Below are positions 45,604 through 55,024 of a stretch of DNA of 64,000 nt, piece after piece. The notes under the pieces were generated by a model. That model was not told the origin of the DNA. It did no database searches and saw only the letters and a program-made list of their open reading frames with translations. The stretch is from Burkholderiales bacterium (GTDB lineage: Bacteria > Pseudomonadota > Gammaproteobacteria > Burkholderiales > Burkholderiaceae_C). The position numbers and the translations under genes were made by a program. Position 1 is the first letter of the stretch. Each line of letters opens with the position of its first letter. The stretch is from contig CANJJE010000009.1 in assembly GCA_947474755.1 (NCBI GenBank), positions 55,710-119,709 on the forward strand, read 5' to 3'.

Positions 45604-46032
45604 TCAGTCTCGTGGTTGGGCAAACACCATCTCCTGCGGAGGCTTCGTCGGATGGCGATTTGCGGCCTGAGTCGATGTCCGCAGTCGCTTTGCCTTTACC
45701 TTTGACTTGCTGTGGGGTTGCGGTGCATCGCTGGACGCCTTCTTCGCCGGCGCGCTGAAGCTGCCTGCCAGCGCTGGCCGGTTGGCCGCCTCGCTGGCAA
45801 GGCGATCCCGTTCGAGTGACGATGCCAGCGCCACGGTGCGCTCGTTCACCCGCCTGGCCTGCAATTGCTGTTCATGGCTGCGGACATCAAGGGCGTCGAC
45901 GCGACGACCATCCGCACACGGGACCTGTGAGTAGGTGCTGCCGTTCGGGCCGCAACGGTAGATCTCTGCAGCGGCTACCGGGGTGATGAGTGCGATGGCC
46001 ATCCAGCCGATGACCGATGTGTACGGGTTCAT
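45604..46032 (-). CDS. DUF4124-like exported protein
   Basis: A 142-residue protein with a signal peptide (cleavage near residue 22, 'VAAA/EIYRC'), followed by a short DUF4124-like domain: '[24 protein letters not shown]' with two Cys likely joined by a disulfide. The rest is a charged linker and a low-complexity Lys/Pro/Ser tail, with no catalytic motif. It is probably periplasmic. The ATG overlaps the pth stop (ATGA on the minus strand), so it is translated from the pth mRNA. Function unknown. Confidence 0.78.
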   Translation of the reverse strand: MNPYTSVIGWMAIALITPVAAAEIYRCGPNGSTYSQVPCADGRRVDALDVRSHEQQLQARRVNERTVALASSLERDRLASEAANRPALAGSFSAPAKKASSDAPQPHSKSKVKAKRLRTSTQAANRHPTKPPQEMVFAQPRD

Positions 46033-46646
46033 GACGAGGGCCCTCCGGCGGCATCAGGTTGCTTCTTCGACCGAGGCGGCCGAGCGTGGATCTTCAGCAT
46101 CGCGCGTTCCATGTCACTGGCGATCAGCAGTTCGAGCGCGTCAAGGGCCTGCGCAATGCTCTGATCGATGGCCTCGCGCTCCGTTGCAAGTGGCTTGCGC
46201 AGCACATGGTTGATGACCTCTGCCTTGACGCCTGGATGGCCGATGCCCAGACGCAGCCGCCAGAAGTCGGGCGAACCCAGCTGCGCCTGGATGTCTTTCA
46301 GCCCGTTGTGCCCCGCGTGGCTGCCGCCGAGCTTCAGCTTCATCTGGCCGGGCATCAGGTCTAGCTCGTCGTGTGCGACGAGGATCTCCTCGGGCGCGAT
46401 CTTGAAGAAGCGCGCCAGCGCTGCCACCGACTTGCCCGACATGTTCATGAAGGTCATCGGCTCCAGCAGCCACAGTGTGCCGCTCGGCAGGTTGACCCGT
46501 GCAGCCAATCCGAAGTACGACCGATCGGGTGCCAGCGCCGTCTTGAGCTGGCGCGCCACCGCGTCGATGAACCAGAAGCCCGCGTTGTGACGCGTGTGCT
46601 CGTATTCCGCCCCAGGATTGCCCAGGCCCACCATCAGTCGGATCAT
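46029..46646 (-). CDS. pth: Peptidyl-tRNA hydrolase
   Basis: Pth releases tRNA from prematurely dropped peptidyl-tRNA. ATG at 46646 gives 205 residues starting '[26 protein letters not shown]' with the catalytic His20. Further motifs are '[19 protein letters not shown]', '[28 protein letters not shown]' and '[11 protein letters not shown]'. The upstream open frame to 46712 covers the rplY terminator and is not coding. Its tail is basic and extends the usual length by about 10 residues. A GATAAT lies 6 nt before the start. Confidence 0.96.
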   Translation of the reverse strand: MIRLMVGLGNPGAEYEHTRHNAGFWFIDAVARQLKTALAPDRSYFGLAARVNLPSGTLWLLEPMTFMNMSGKSVAALARFFKIAPEEILVAHDELDLMPGQMKLKLGGSHAGHNGLKDIQAQLGSPDFWRLRLGIGHPGVKAEVINHVLRKPLATEREAIDQSIAQALDALELLIASDMERAMLKIHARPPRSKKQPDAAGGPSS

Positions 46647-46652
46647 GTTTCG

Positions 46653-46658
46653 ATTATC
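46653..46658 (-). promoter_or_regulatory. -10-like box 6 nt before pth
   Basis: On the minus strand GATAAT is followed by CGAAAC and the pth ATG (46646). It sits directly downstream of the rplY terminator, as expected for an independent pth promoter. No Shine-Dalgarno sequence lies between box and start. The preceding T-run of the terminator is the only candidate -35. Confidence 0.35.
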
Positions 46659-46674
46659 GATTTCGTTCGCCCAT

Positions 46675-46699
46675 GAAAAAGCCCCACCGTGGTGGGGCT
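46675..46699 (-). terminator. Intrinsic terminator of rplY
   Basis: On the minus strand AGCCCCAC and GTGGGGCT form an 8- to 9-bp GC-rich stem with a 2-4 nt loop, followed by TTTTTC (plus-strand stem arms 46680-46688 and 46691-46699). This is a textbook rho-independent terminator, placed between rplY and pth. Confidence 0.85.
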
Positions 46700-46714
46700 C
46701 CGAAGGGGGCAAAG

Positions 46715-46740
46715 GCAGGAGCCGGGGGGGGGGCTCCTGC
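46715..46740 (-). other. Second hairpin after rplY with a homopolymer loop
   Basis: GCAGGAGCC (46715-46723) and GGCTCCTGC (46732-46740) form a perfect 9-bp stem. The plus strand has a run of ten G (46724-46733), eight of them in the loop. It lies between the rplY stop and the intrinsic terminator. The homopolymer is a likely site of polymerase slippage or sequencing error but is not in a coding region. Confidence 0.6.
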
Positions 46741-46746
46741 GCCGTC

Positions 46747-47391
46747 TCACTTCTTGTTTTGCTTTTCGGTCTTCTTTCCCTTGGTCGGGGCGGCTGCAGC
46801 TGCGGCCACCACCACCGGCGCTGCTTCCTCTTCAGCGGACAGAACGGACGCCGATACCAGCACCGGGTTCGGCTTGCCCTGCGTCATGACCTTGATGCCC
46901 GTTGGCAGCGCGATGTCGTTGACGTGCAGCGACTGGCCCTTGACGAGCTGGCCCAGATCCACGGTCAGGAACTCAGGCAATTGCGAGGCCAGGCACTGGA
47001 TGCGCAGTTCTGTGACGATGTGGTTGACCACGCACTTGTCGATCTTCACTGCCGGGGACTCGTCCTCGTTGATGTAATGCAGCGGCACCTTCTTCGTGAT
47101 CTTGGTGGTTGCATCTACACGCTGGAAGTCGACATGCAGCACGATCGGGCGGAATGGGTGCAGTTGATAGTCACGCAGCAATACGTTCTCGGACTTGCCG
47201 GCCAGCTCCATCTCGAGGATGGACGAGTGGAAAGCCTCCTTCTTCAAGGCGAAGAACAGCGCGTTGTGATCGAGTTCGATCATTGCTGGCGAGCCCGCGC
47301 CATAGACGATCCCTGGGACCTTGTCGGCGTTGCGCAGGCGGCGGCTCGCTCCGGTCCCCTGCAACGTACGCTCGAATGCGACGAATTTCAT
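46747..47391 (-). CDS. rplY: 50S ribosomal protein L25 (Ctc form)
   Basis: L25 binds 5S rRNA; the longer Ctc form is linked to general stress in other bacteria. The 214-residue protein has the L25 domain (1-95: '[26 protein letters not shown]') and the C-terminal TL5/Ctc domain (about 96-190: '[44 protein letters not shown]'). An Ala-rich, Lys-rich tail follows. GGAG precedes the ATG by 5 nt (TTTTGGAGTCAAC). The gene follows prs by 102 nt and ends at a strong terminator. Confidence 0.95.
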   Translation of the reverse strand: MKFVAFERTLQGTGASRRLRNADKVPGIVYGAGSPAMIELDHNALFFALKKEAFHSSILEMELAGKSENVLLRDYQLHPFRPIVLHVDFQRVDATTKITKKVPLHYINEDESPAVKIDKCVVNHIVTELRIQCLASQLPEFLTVDLGQLVKGQSLHVNDIALPTGIKVMTQGKPNPVLVSASVLSAEEEAAPVVVAAAAAAPTKGKKTEKQNKK

Positions 47392-47460
47392 GTTGACTCC
47401 AAAAGATGAGAAGCCCCGCGACCAGGTGCTTCGAAACGGACCTTGTGGCCCGGGTGGACA

Positions 47461-47478
47461 TCCGGCTGGTCGGCCGGA
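47461..47478 (-). other. Short hairpin in the prs-rplY gap
   Basis: TCCGGC and GCCGGA (arms 47461-47466 and 47473-47478) form a 6-bp stem with a 6-nt loop in the 102-nt gap between prs and rplY. There is no T tract. It may contribute to different expression of the two genes, but this is weak. Confidence 0.25.
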
Positions 47479-47493
47479 CGCTTGGCTCGACGA

Positions 47494-48456
47494 TCAGAAA
47501 TTGCTGTTCTGCTCGGCAAACAAAGAAGTGACCGATTCCCCGTCGGAAATGCGACGGATCGTTTCGGCAAACAGGAACGACACCGACAGCTGGCGAACTT
47601 TCGCGCATGCCTTGGCAGCATCGGTCATCGGAATGGTGTTGGTGATCACGACCTCATCGAGCATTGAGCCCTGAATGCGCTCGATCGCCGGACCGGAGAA
47701 CACTGCATGGGTGCAGTAGGCGTAGACGGATTTGGCGCCGCGCTCCTTCAGCACCGCGGCGGCTTTGACCAAGGTGCCCGCGGTATCGATCATGTCGTCC
47801 ATGACCACGCAGTTGCGTCCGTCGATCTCACCGATGACGTTCATCACCTCGGACACGTTGGCCTTCGGCCGACGCTTGTCGATGATCGCCAAGTCGCAGT
47901 TCAGTTGCTTGGCGAGCGCGCGAGCGCGTACCACACCACCGATGTCGGGCGAGACGACTACCAGGTCGGCATACCGCTTCGATTGCAGATCGGACAGCAG
48001 CACTGGCGAGGCATAGATGTTGTCGACCGGAATATTGAAGAAGCCCTGGATCTGGTCGGCGTGCAGGTCCATGGTCAGCAACCGCTCGACGCCGACGGCT
48101 TCCAGCATGTTGGCGACCACCTTGGCGCTGATCGGTACTCGCGTGGAACGAGGCCGGCGGTCTTGCCGCGCATATCCAAAATAAGGAATCACGGCGGTGA
48201 TGCGGCGCGCGCTGGCCCGCTTCAGTGCATCGGCCATGATGCACAGTTCCATCAGGTTCTCGTTGGTCGGTGTGCAGGTCGACTGCACAACGAACACATC
48301 GCGAGCCCGCACGTTCTGCTCGATCTCGACGGCAACTTCACTGTCTGAAAAACGACCAACCGAGGCCTTGCCCAGTTCGACACCCAGGTGAGTGGCGATT
48401 TCCTTGGCCAGCGCTGGATTGGCGTTGCCGGTGAACAGCACAGTGTTGAAAAGCAC
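47494..48456 (-). CDS. prs: Ribose-phosphate pyrophosphokinase
   Basis: Prs makes PRPP from ribose 5-phosphate and ATP, supplying nucleotide, histidine and tryptophan synthesis. I chose GTG 48456 because GGAGGG stands 3 nt before it and the protein then begins '[21 protein letters not shown]'. The frame is open to a GTG at 48486, giving 10 more residues. The 320-residue product has '[16 protein letters not shown]', '[12 protein letters not shown]', '[19 protein letters not shown]' and the PRPP loop '[18 protein letters not shown]'. tRNA-Gln lies 90 nt upstream in the same direction. Confidence 0.95.
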   Translation of the reverse strand: MLFNTVLFTGNANPALAKEIATHLGVELGKASVGRFSDSEVAVEIEQNVRARDVFVVQSTCTPTNENLMELCIMADALKRASARRITAVIPYFGYARQDRRPRSTRVPISAKVVANMLEAVGVERLLTMDLHADQIQGFFNIPVDNIYASPVLLSDLQSKRYADLVVVSPDIGGVVRARALAKQLNCDLAIIDKRRPKANVSEVMNVIGEIDGRNCVVMDDMIDTAGTLVKAAAVLKERGAKSVYAYCTHAVFSGPAIERIQGSMLDEVVITNTIPMTDAAKACAKVRQLSVSFLFAETIRRISDGESVTSLFAEQNSNF

Positions 48457-48546
48457 ATTCCCTCCGACGAGGCTCTGTGGAAGCACGCTGCTTCCTCTCA
48501 GTACAGCCCAGGCCTGCTGTCAGGACGATCCGGGAATCAATGAATC

Positions 48547-48623
48547 TGGCAGGGGAAGAAGGATTCGAACCTTCGCATGTCGGAATCAAAATCCGATGCC
48601 TTAACCAACTTGGCGACTCCCCT
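48547..48623 (-). tRNA. tRNA-Gln (TTG anticodon)
   Basis: Read on the minus strand, the 77-nt sequence folds as a cloverleaf: acceptor AGGGGAG/TTCCCCT (with G-U), D-stem GCC/GGC, anticodon stem TCGGA/TCCGA with loop TTTTGAT (anticodon TTG, codon CAA), T-stem GAAGG/CCTTC with loop TTCGAAT, discriminator G and encoded CCA. The position between ispE and prs is typical of betaproteobacteria. Confidence 0.95.
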
Positions 48624-48674
48624 ACACCGGTATGCGGCCGTGGCCTCATACCCACAACTTTCAGGATCTGGCTT

Positions 48675-49580
48675 TCAATCCTGCACCTCTTCGTCTCCCA
48701 CCCAGTCACGCAACGGATGACACGTCAGGCTACGGCACACTTTCGTGATCCACCCCTGCGGAAGCTCGCCGTCCAGTTCGGGCGTCAAATCCGAATCTGA
48801 CGCGACGCGCGCAAACACCACACTGCCTGAACCACTCATGCGGCTGTTGCCATAACAGCTCTGCAAAAGCGCTGCCGCATCATGCACCTCCGGGTGCAAC
48901 GACTCGGCAACCGCTTGCAGATCATTGTGACCCCAGCCAACTCTGCCCGAAGGGGCAGTGATGCGCAGCAGTTCGACTGCATCAAAGCCTTTAAGTATAG
49001 CGCGGGGTGTATCGCGAACCAAATGAGGATGACTGAAAATTGCACGCGTTTCGATCGATACCGCTGGCTTGATCAAGACAAAGACCTGCACAGGGACCAC
49101 CACCGGCGTCAACTGCTCGCCGATCCCCTCGACCCAGGCGTTGTTGCCTCCAATGAAGAACGGCACGTCGGCGCCCAGCGTCAAGCCCAGCGCATGCAGC
49201 CGGGCCCGCGACCAGTTCAGACCCCACAGCCGGTTCAGCGCCAGCAAGGTCGTGGCCGCGTCGGAGCTGCCACCGCCGAGGCCGGCCCCCCAGGGCACCT
49301 GTTTGGCGATGCTGATGTCGGCGCCACACCTCGTGCCGCTGGCTGTCTGCAAGGCCCGCGCGGCACGAAGACACAAATCGTCCTCAGGCAACGTGACCGA
49401 CAGGTCATGGCGGCGGAGCTGGCCATCGTTGCGCCGCTCGAAATGCAGTGTGTCGGCCCAGTCGATCAGCACGAACAGCGACTGCAGCAAGTGATGTCCA
49501 TCGGCGCGCCGACCGACCACATGCAGGAACGTATTGAGCTTGGCCGGGGCACTCACATCCCACAAGGCGTTCAGCGTCAT
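48675..49580 (-). CDS. ispE: 4-diphosphocytidyl-2-C-methyl-D-erythritol kinase
   Basis: IspE is the GHMP kinase of the MEP isoprenoid pathway. The 301-residue product begins 'MTLNALWDVSAPAKLNTFLHVVGRRADGHHLLQSLFVLIDWAD', with the substrate Lys and His. The ATP motif is 'VPWGAGLGGGSSDAATTLLALNRL' (about 94-117); 'LGADVPFFIGGNNAWVEGIGE' carries the catalytic Asp; 'SRMSGSGSVVFA' is the third GHMP motif. The start overlaps the lolB stop by 4 nt. A 51-nt gap leads to tRNA-Gln. Confidence 0.95.
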   Translation of the reverse strand: MTLNALWDVSAPAKLNTFLHVVGRRADGHHLLQSLFVLIDWADTLHFERRNDGQLRRHDLSVTLPEDDLCLRAARALQTASGTRCGADISIAKQVPWGAGLGGGSSDAATTLLALNRLWGLNWSRARLHALGLTLGADVPFFIGGNNAWVEGIGEQLTPVVVPVQVFVLIKPAVSIETRAIFSHPHLVRDTPRAILKGFDAVELLRITAPSGRVGWGHNDLQAVAESLHPEVHDAAALLQSCYGNSRMSGSGSVVFARVASDSDLTPELDGELPQGWITKVCRSLTCHPLRDWVGDEEVQD

Positions 49581-50113
49581 GGCGGGTCCAGCTTCACCCG
49601 CACGGTGACTGCCGGCGCTGAAGCCCGGCTTGCCACGAGCCGCGCTTCATCAAAGCGAGACAGGTCCACCTGCCAACCGAGCTGGCTGAAGCCGGCCGGC
49701 TGAGGTGCCATCGCGCTGACGCTGACCGCGCCCGGCCACGGGCGTCCACGCAGCCAATCGAACAGGGCAGACACGGGCAGCGCTTCGCCCACCACGGCGC
49801 GCGTCATCTCTTCCAGGGTCGCATGACGGGTCTGACCCTGTGGCGTGTCGAGCACCACAGCCTCAGGACCCCAACGGGCTCGCGCCACGGTGCTGCCCAG
49901 CGGCGTGTTCATGTCCAGGCGCCCACGCTGTGGCGTTCCGCTCAGCTCGAACAAGGCTGACAGGCTGTGCGCCGGTTCGGCATCGGTGGCGGCGACCTGT
50001 ACCGACATCCGGCCCACCAGCAGCTCACCCGAGGGCTGTTCATCCGGCGGCGTCAGGGTCGAACAGCCCGTCAGCGCCAATGCTGTACAGAACCCGACGG
50101 CCCGAAAGATCAC
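49577..50113 (-). CDS. lolB: LolB, outer-membrane lipoprotein receptor
   Basis: LolB receives lipoproteins from LolA and inserts them into the outer membrane. GTG 50113 overlaps the stop of the TPR gene (GTGA) and places a proper lipoprotein signal at the N-terminus with lipobox LTGC (Cys17). The frame is open to 50224 but that part is shadow of the TPR gene. The 178-residue product has 'GRMSVQVAATDAEPAHSLSALFELSG', 'GRLDMNTPLGSTVARARWGPEAVVLDTPQG', 'DWLRGRPWPG' and 'GWQVDLSRF', matching LolB. The order TPR-lolB-ispE is standard in Burkholderiales. Confidence 0.9.
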   Translation of the reverse strand: MIFRAVGFCTALALTGCSTLTPPDEQPSGELLVGRMSVQVAATDAEPAHSLSALFELSGTPQRGRLDMNTPLGSTVARARWGPEAVVLDTPQGQTRHATLEEMTRAVVGEALPVSALFDWLRGRPWPGAVSVSAMAPQPAGFSQLGWQVDLSRFDEARLVASRASAPAVTVRVKLDPP

Positions 50114-51948
50114 AAATTGACTTTCAGCCGCGCCACGGTTTCGCGGAGCACGTCGTTGGCCTGATCGCGGCTCTTGCCTTCGCGCAGGATTCGGCGAGCT
50201 TCCTCGTGCTGGCCATTGACCCATAGCACCTCGCCCAGGTGAGCGGCAATTTCCGGGTCTGGCCGCGACTGGTAGGCGCGCCTGAGCTGCTTGATCGCCT
50301 CGTCGCGGTTGCCCATCCGGTATTCGACCCAGCCCAGGCTATCGGTGATGAACGGCTCGCCGGGGGCCAGTTCGAGCGCCCGCATGATCAAGGCCTTTGC
50401 TTCCACCAGACGCAACCCGCGGTCAGCCAAGGAGAATCCGAGGGCATTGTGAGCATGCTCATGATCAGGCCGCAATTCGATCACGCGCCGCAGCAGGCGC
50501 TCCATCTCGTCGATCCGGTTGAGTTTTTCCTCCATCATCGATTGCTCATACAGCAGATCGGGATCGTCCTTGAAGCGTTCGTTGGCACCCCGCAGAACGT
50601 CACTGGCCTGCGCCCATTGCCTCGCGTCGCGCAACAGTGCGACTTCAGCCAGCAACTTGGCCCGCGCGTCGTCGTCGCCGGCTTCCGGCGCGCGCCGAAT
50701 CAATTCAACCGCTTCGGGCAGGCGGCCTTGCTTGCCCAGGAGCGACGCACGGCGCACCTGAACTTCCAGCGCGCGTGCCGGGGTGTCAACCTTGGCGAGC
50801 CAGTCCTCGGCGGCCTTGAAGTTGCCTTGCTGCTCTGCCGCTTGTGCCAGCATCAGCCAGGCCTGGGTCAGGCCACGATCGTCGGGTTGGACGGCCGTCT
50901 CGCTCCCAGCTTCACTCGGCGGCGGCGTGGTGGCAGCAGGCTTCGGTGGGCTGACGACCTGTGGCGTCGACTGAATGCGCTCGATGAAGGTCTTGAGGGC
51001 GACCGTGGCTTCCTTGGGCTGGCGCAGTTCCAGATGCAAGGCCCCCAGTGTCAGCCACGGCGGACTCTGCGCAGGATCGTCCCGAGTGACCCGGTCGACC
51101 TGCGCCAAAGCTTCCAGGTAGCGTTGCGACATGCCCAAGGCCCGCGCGTAGAACATGCGTACCGCACTGGCCTCAGGCCTGGCTTTCAGATAGCCCTGCA
51201 CGATGGGCTCGGCGTCAACGCTCGTCGGCAACAGTTCCAAGGCGAGCAGCACCGGGCCATCGGCGCCGGCATTGCGCGCATGGGCTCGCTGCGCGAACTC
51301 CAATGCGCGCGCACTGTCACCCGCGGTCTGCCAGGACCGGCCAATCGCAATCAGTGAGGCGTCTGCGGTTGCTGGCGAATCGATGTACGGCCGCAAGGCG
51401 TCAGTCAGGATCTCCGGGACCAGGTTGCGATCCCCCGTTCGCTCGAAAAAACGTGGCAGGCTGGTGATCAGCGCCGGACGCTCGGCCTCCGGCGTCAAGC
51501 GGATCAGGGAGCGAAGTGGTTCGGCCGTATCCGACGAGCGATTCAATGCGACCAGCAATTCGATCAGGTAGCGATGTGCGTTACGTGAGGTCGGCAGCGC
51601 TTTGCGCCAGGATTGCACGGCGGTCAGCGCCTGACCTCCTGACCTGATTTGCAGCGCCATGTCGACCGCGCGCTTGTAAAGCTGTTCGTTCTTGGTCTTG
51701 TTGGCCGCGTCGAGCATCACCAGAAATGCGGTGCTGCCCTCACTGGCACTGAGTTGGATCTCGCCGATCAGCAACTGGTAGAACAATGCTGCATCGAGGT
51801 CCGAATTTTCGAACGCCGACTCGGAAGAGGCTGATTTTGCCGTCGACGCTGCGGCAACTGGGGCTTGCGACCACGCCTGCGGAGCCCAGGTGCAGCCCGC
51901 AACGGCAAGCGCACAGACCGCTTGGGCGGTGGGGAAACGAGCTGGCAT
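50110..51948 (-). CDS. Tetratricopeptide repeat protein, exported
   Basis: A 612-residue protein with a signal peptide (about 27 residues, 'APQAWSQA') and an all-helical body of TPR-like repeats. The clearest are in the C-terminal third, e.g. '[84 protein letters not shown]' (split over about 470-560), and '[28 protein letters not shown]'. A Pro-rich linker sits near residue 335. It is probably a periplasmic scaffold; relatives occur next to lolB throughout Burkholderiales, but I know no defined function. It is divergent from mutM (96-nt gap). Confidence 0.88.
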   Translation of the reverse strand: MPARFPTAQAVCALAVAGCTWAPQAWSQAPVAAASTAKSASSESAFENSDLDAALFYQLLIGEIQLSASEGSTAFLVMLDAANKTKNEQLYKRAVDMALQIRSGGQALTAVQSWRKALPTSRNAHRYLIELLVALNRSSDTAEPLRSLIRLTPEAERPALITSLPRFFERTGDRNLVPEILTDALRPYIDSPATADASLIAIGRSWQTAGDSARALEFAQRAHARNAGADGPVLLALELLPTSVDAEPIVQGYLKARPEASAVRMFYARALGMSQRYLEALAQVDRVTRDDPAQSPPWLTLGALHLELRQPKEATVALKTFIERIQSTPQVVSPPKPAATTPPPSEAGSETAVQPDDRGLTQAWLMLAQAAEQQGNFKAAEDWLAKVDTPARALEVQVRRASLLGKQGRLPEAVELIRRAPEAGDDDARAKLLAEVALLRDARQWAQASDVLRGANERFKDDPDLLYEQSMMEEKLNRIDEMERLLRRVIELRPDHEHAHNALGFSLADRGLRLVEAKALIMRALELAPGEPFITDSLGWVEYRMGNRDEAIKQLRRAYQSRPDPEIAAHLGEVLWVNGQHEEARRILREGKSRDQANDVLRETVARLKVNL

Positions 51949-52031
51949 CAGCGACTCCTGCAGTCAGGAAAAGATTCTAGAGCGGGGCGGTGCGAAGCCG
52001 CGCCCACTGAGCTACGACCTGGCCAACTGCC

Positions 52032-52037
52032 GATAAT
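52032..52037 (+). promoter_or_regulatory. -10-like box 7 nt before mutM
   Basis: GATAAT lies 7 nt before the mutM ATG at 52045 in the divergent region with the TPR gene. No Shine-Dalgarno sequence separates them, and no good -35 is seen. Confidence 0.3.
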
Positions 52038-52044
52038 TCCGTTG

Positions 52045-52896
52045 ATGCCTGAACTGCCGGAAGTCGAAGTCACCCGCCTGAGCTTTGCCGATCGGATCGG
52101 CGGCGCCACGGTTACCAGCGTGCGTATCGGCAAGCCCTTGCGCTGGCCGCTGGGCATTGAGCCCTTGCATCTGACAGGGCTGCGCGTCGGTGAGGTCACC
52201 CGGCGCGGCAAGTACCTGTGGCTGCCGCTGCGGTCGGGTGAGCTCTCGCCGCATGCCGTGCCCCTCGGTGATGGCGGCTTGCTGCTGCATCTGGGAATGT
52301 CGGGCTCGCTGGCCTTCATCCCCCAGCCGGCTGCGCCCGGATTGCATGACCACTTCGATCTGGCCACTGACCGCGGCACGCTGCGCCTGACCGACCCCCG
52401 ACGCTTCGGCGCAGTGGTCTGGTCGCCCGCACTGAATACGGGCATGGCAGGCAGGCTTCTGGCCAGTCTGGGGCTGGAGCCGTTCGATGTCGCCTTCGAT
52501 GGTGTGCACCTGCATGCTGCTTTGCAGCAACGCCGTGTAGCCATCAAGCTCGCGCTGCTGGGCGGTGACATCGTCGTCGGCGCCGGAAACATTTATGCGT
52601 GCGAGGCGCTGTTCACCGCGGGGATCGACCCGCGCACCCGCAGTGATCGGCTGAGCCGGCCCCGTTGCCAGCGCCTGGCTCAGGCGATACGGCAGACGCT
52701 GCAAGCCGCACTCGACCTCGGTGGTTCCACCTTGCGTGACTTTCGCGACGCGCACGGCATGGCCGGGCAATTCCAGCTGATCGCTCGCGTGTACGGCCGC
52801 ACCGGCCAGGCATGCGCCGTGTGCGCGACGCCGGTGCGGCGCATCGTGCAGGCGCAACGCTCCACTTTCTTTTGCCCGACCTGCCAGAAACGTTGA
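52045..52896 (+). CDS. mutM: Formamidopyrimidine-DNA glycosylase
   Basis: MutM excises 8-oxoguanine and formamidopyrimidines from DNA and nicks the site. ATG 52045 gives 283 residues beginning '[14 protein letters not shown]' with the catalytic Pro2 and Glu3. '[10 protein letters not shown]' carries the conserved Lys, '[11 protein letters not shown]' and '[10 protein letters not shown]' follow, then the H2TH region '[21 protein letters not shown]' and the C-terminal zinc finger '[25 protein letters not shown]' with four Cys. With mutY nearby, two enzymes against 8-oxoguanine are grouped. Confidence 0.96.
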   Translation: MPELPEVEVTRLSFADRIGGATVTSVRIGKPLRWPLGIEPLHLTGLRVGEVTRRGKYLWLPLRSGELSPHAVPLGDGGLLLHLGMSGSLAFIPQPAAPGLHDHFDLATDRGTLRLTDPRRFGAVVWSPALNTGMAGRLLASLGLEPFDVAFDGVHLHAALQQRRVAIKLALLGGDIVVGAGNIYACEALFTAGIDPRTRSDRLSRPRCQRLAQAIRQTLQAALDLGGSTLRDFRDAHGMAGQFQLIARVYGRTGQACAVCATPVRRIVQAQRSTFFCPTCQKR

Positions 52897-53032
52897 GTTC
52901 GGGCTCAAAAAATCGCGAGTCGGCGGTCGCTTCTCGCGATGCAGAAGTGCGTGCTTGCCCTAGGATGAGAGGGCCCGAAGCTTGAAGGGGCCGCGGTATC
53001 GCCCGGCCCATGTAAAAGAGTCTGTTCCCGCA

Positions 53033-55024
53033 ATGTCTTCCGCTTTTTCCGGCCGTTTCGATGAACTCAGCCAGTGGCGCGACGCAGTTTGCGTACGCCT
53101 TGACGAACTGGCGGCGTTCCTCGCTGAAAAGATGCCGTCCGACGCAGCAGAGCAGTCCCAGATCGCCTCGCTGCGCCAGCGGTTGTCCACCGACAAGCTG
53201 GTCGTTGCCTTCGTTGGTGAGTTCTCGCGCGGCAAATCCGAGCTGATCAACGCGATTTTCTTTGCCGACACCGGGCGCCGCGTACTGCCAGCCACACCCG
53301 GTCGCACGACGATGTGCCCGGTCGAACTGTCCAATGACCCACTGCAGCCAATCACGGTGTCGCTGTTGCCGATCGCCACCCGGTTGACCGGCACCCCGCT
53401 GGCCGAATTGCGACGGCATCCTCAGGCGTGGATCCATGTGCCGCTCGACGCGGCGCGCCCCGAGCACCTGGCGAGCGCGCTGCGCGAGGTCACGGGCACC
53501 CAGCGGGTATCGATTGCCGAGGCGCTCTCGCTTGGGCTGTGGGATGAATCGAATCTCGAAAACAACCCGAAGCCCGATGACAGCGGGCGCATCGACGTGC
53601 CGGCCTGGCGCCATGCACTGATCAATTACCCCCATCCCTTGCTGCGCCAGGGCCTGGTGGTGCTCGACACCCCGGGTCTGAATGCGCTCGGTGCCGAGCC
53701 GGAACTGACCTTGAGTCTTTTGCCGTCCGCGCATGCCACGGTGTTCATCGTGGGCGCCGACACCGGTGTGACGCAGTCCGATATGGCCATCTGGCGTGAT
53801 CACCTGGGCAGCCGCCAGGGCGCTGCTTTCGTCGTACTCAACAAGATCGATGCGCTGCGTGATCCCCTGCTGACACCGCAGCAGGTGGCGGCGCACATTG
53901 AATCGCAACGCAGTGCCACCGCGAGAGCGCTCGGGGTGCCTGTGCAACGGGTGTTCGCGCTGTCGGCCAGGCAGGCTTTGGTCGCTCGCGTCGAGTCCGA
54001 CGCGCAAGGCCTCGCCGCGAGCCACGTTGCCCAGTTCGAAGCCGCGCTGTCAGCCGAGTTGTTGCCGCAACGGCAACAGGTGCTGCGTCGGCTGATCGAC
54101 GACACCGTCACCCAGTTGCAGCAGAGGGCGTCACGGCGGCTTGGCGATGCCCGTCGGCAAATTGCCGAGCAGATGCTCGAACTTCGCGGCCTGCGCGGCA
54201 AGAGCAGCGGCCGGCTGCGGACGATCAGCCAGCGAATCGAGCAGGAAGCCCTCGAATTCGAGCACTGCCACTCGCGGTTGGTCGCCCTGCGAGGCCTGCA
54301 CGCGCGCCTGCTCGACACGGCACTTGAAGGGCTGTCGGAAGATCACCTCAAGGCCGAGGTCGATCGATTGCTGGCGGACATCAAGTCCAGTGTGCTCAAG
54401 CTTGGCGCGCGCAAGGCCTTTGTCGCGGCCTGCGTTCGGCTACGAGCGCGCCTCGCGAAAGCCAGCCAACATGCCCAGGAAATTCGCGACATGCTTGCAG
54501 GCACCTTCACCCACCTGAACGCCGAGTTTGGATTCGGCCTGGTGTTGATGCCCGGACCCGATCTGTCGCGGTTCATTGACGAGCTGAATTCCATCGAACG
54601 CAGCTACACCCAGTATCTCGGGCTCGGCCAGGCCTTGCGCCTGTCGCAGCCGCAGTTCATGGCGCAGTTTCGGCGCATGCTGCTCTCGCGCCTGGACCCT
54701 ACCTGGGATGGCGCGCGCAGCGACATCGAGTCCTGGAACGCCGCGATGACCACGCATGTCGAAGTGCAGTTGCACGAGCGTCGGCGCAGTTTCCAGAAGC
54801 GGGCCGAAGCGCTGTCGCGCATTCGCGGTGCGTCCGATGAACTGGAGCTGCGCATCACCGACATCGAACAGCAGGACGCGCAGCTGCAAATCCGCATCGA
54901 GCGTCTGGCCGTTGTGGCACAGGCCGTGCTCGCCAGTGCCTCGGCCGCCGTGGCGACCCAATGCGACATCGATGTTGCCTTGCCCTTCGACGAATTCGTC
55001 TCGGTTCGCCAAGCGCGCGCCTGA
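53033..55024 (+). CDS. Dynamin-family (bacterial dynamin-like) GTPase
   Basis: A 663-residue large GTPase. The G1 P-loop is 'VGEFSRGKSELINAIF' (about 61-76), the switch I Thr is in 'TPGRTTMCPVEL' (about 88-99), G3 is 'VVLDTPGLNALG' (about 207-218) and G4 is 'VVLNKIDALRDP' (about 265-276). The remainder is long and helical, with coiled coils around 365-430 and 570-640. There is no clear transmembrane hairpin. Bacterial dynamin-like proteins remodel or protect membranes. Here it stands between mutM and mutY, 1 nt before mutY, an arrangement I recall in other Burkholderiales. ATG 53033 is chosen; an in-frame start at 52982 would add 17 residues. Confidence 0.88.
   Translation: MSSAFSGRFDELSQWRDAVCVRLDELAAFLAEKMPSDAAEQSQIASLRQRLSTDKLVVAFVGEFSRGKSELINAIFFADTGRRVLPATPGRTTMCPVELSNDPLQPITVSLLPIATRLTGTPLAELRRHPQAWIHVPLDAARPEHLASALREVTGTQRVSIAEALSLGLWDESNLENNPKPDDSGRIDVPAWRHALINYPHPLLRQGLVVLDTPGLNALGAEPELTLSLLPSAHATVFIVGADTGVTQSDMAIWRDHLGSRQGAAFVVLNKIDALRDPLLTPQQVAAHIESQRSATARALGVPVQRVFALSARQALVARVESDAQGLAASHVAQFEAALSAELLPQRQQVLRRLIDDTVTQLQQRASRRLGDARRQIAEQMLELRGLRGKSSGRLRTISQRIEQEALEFEHCHSRLVALRGLHARLLDTALEGLSEDHLKAEVDRLLADIKSSVLKLGARKAFVAACVRLRARLAKASQHAQEIRDMLAGTFTHLNAEFGFGLVLMPGPDLSRFIDELNSIERSYTQYLGLGQALRLSQPQFMAQFRRMLLSRLDPTWDGARSDIESWNAAMTTHVEVQLHERRRSFQKRAEALSRIRGASDELELRITDIEQQDAQLQIRIERLAVVAQAVLASASAAVATQCDIDVALPFDEFVSVRQARA

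Noticed and set aside
49828..49840. GGGTCTGACCCT inside lolB, resembling the REP-like palindrome
   Set aside because: It is within conserved coding sequence (Gln-Gly-Gln-Thr-Arg) and lacks the AAATA/TATTT extensions and the internal hairpin, so it is probably coincidence.
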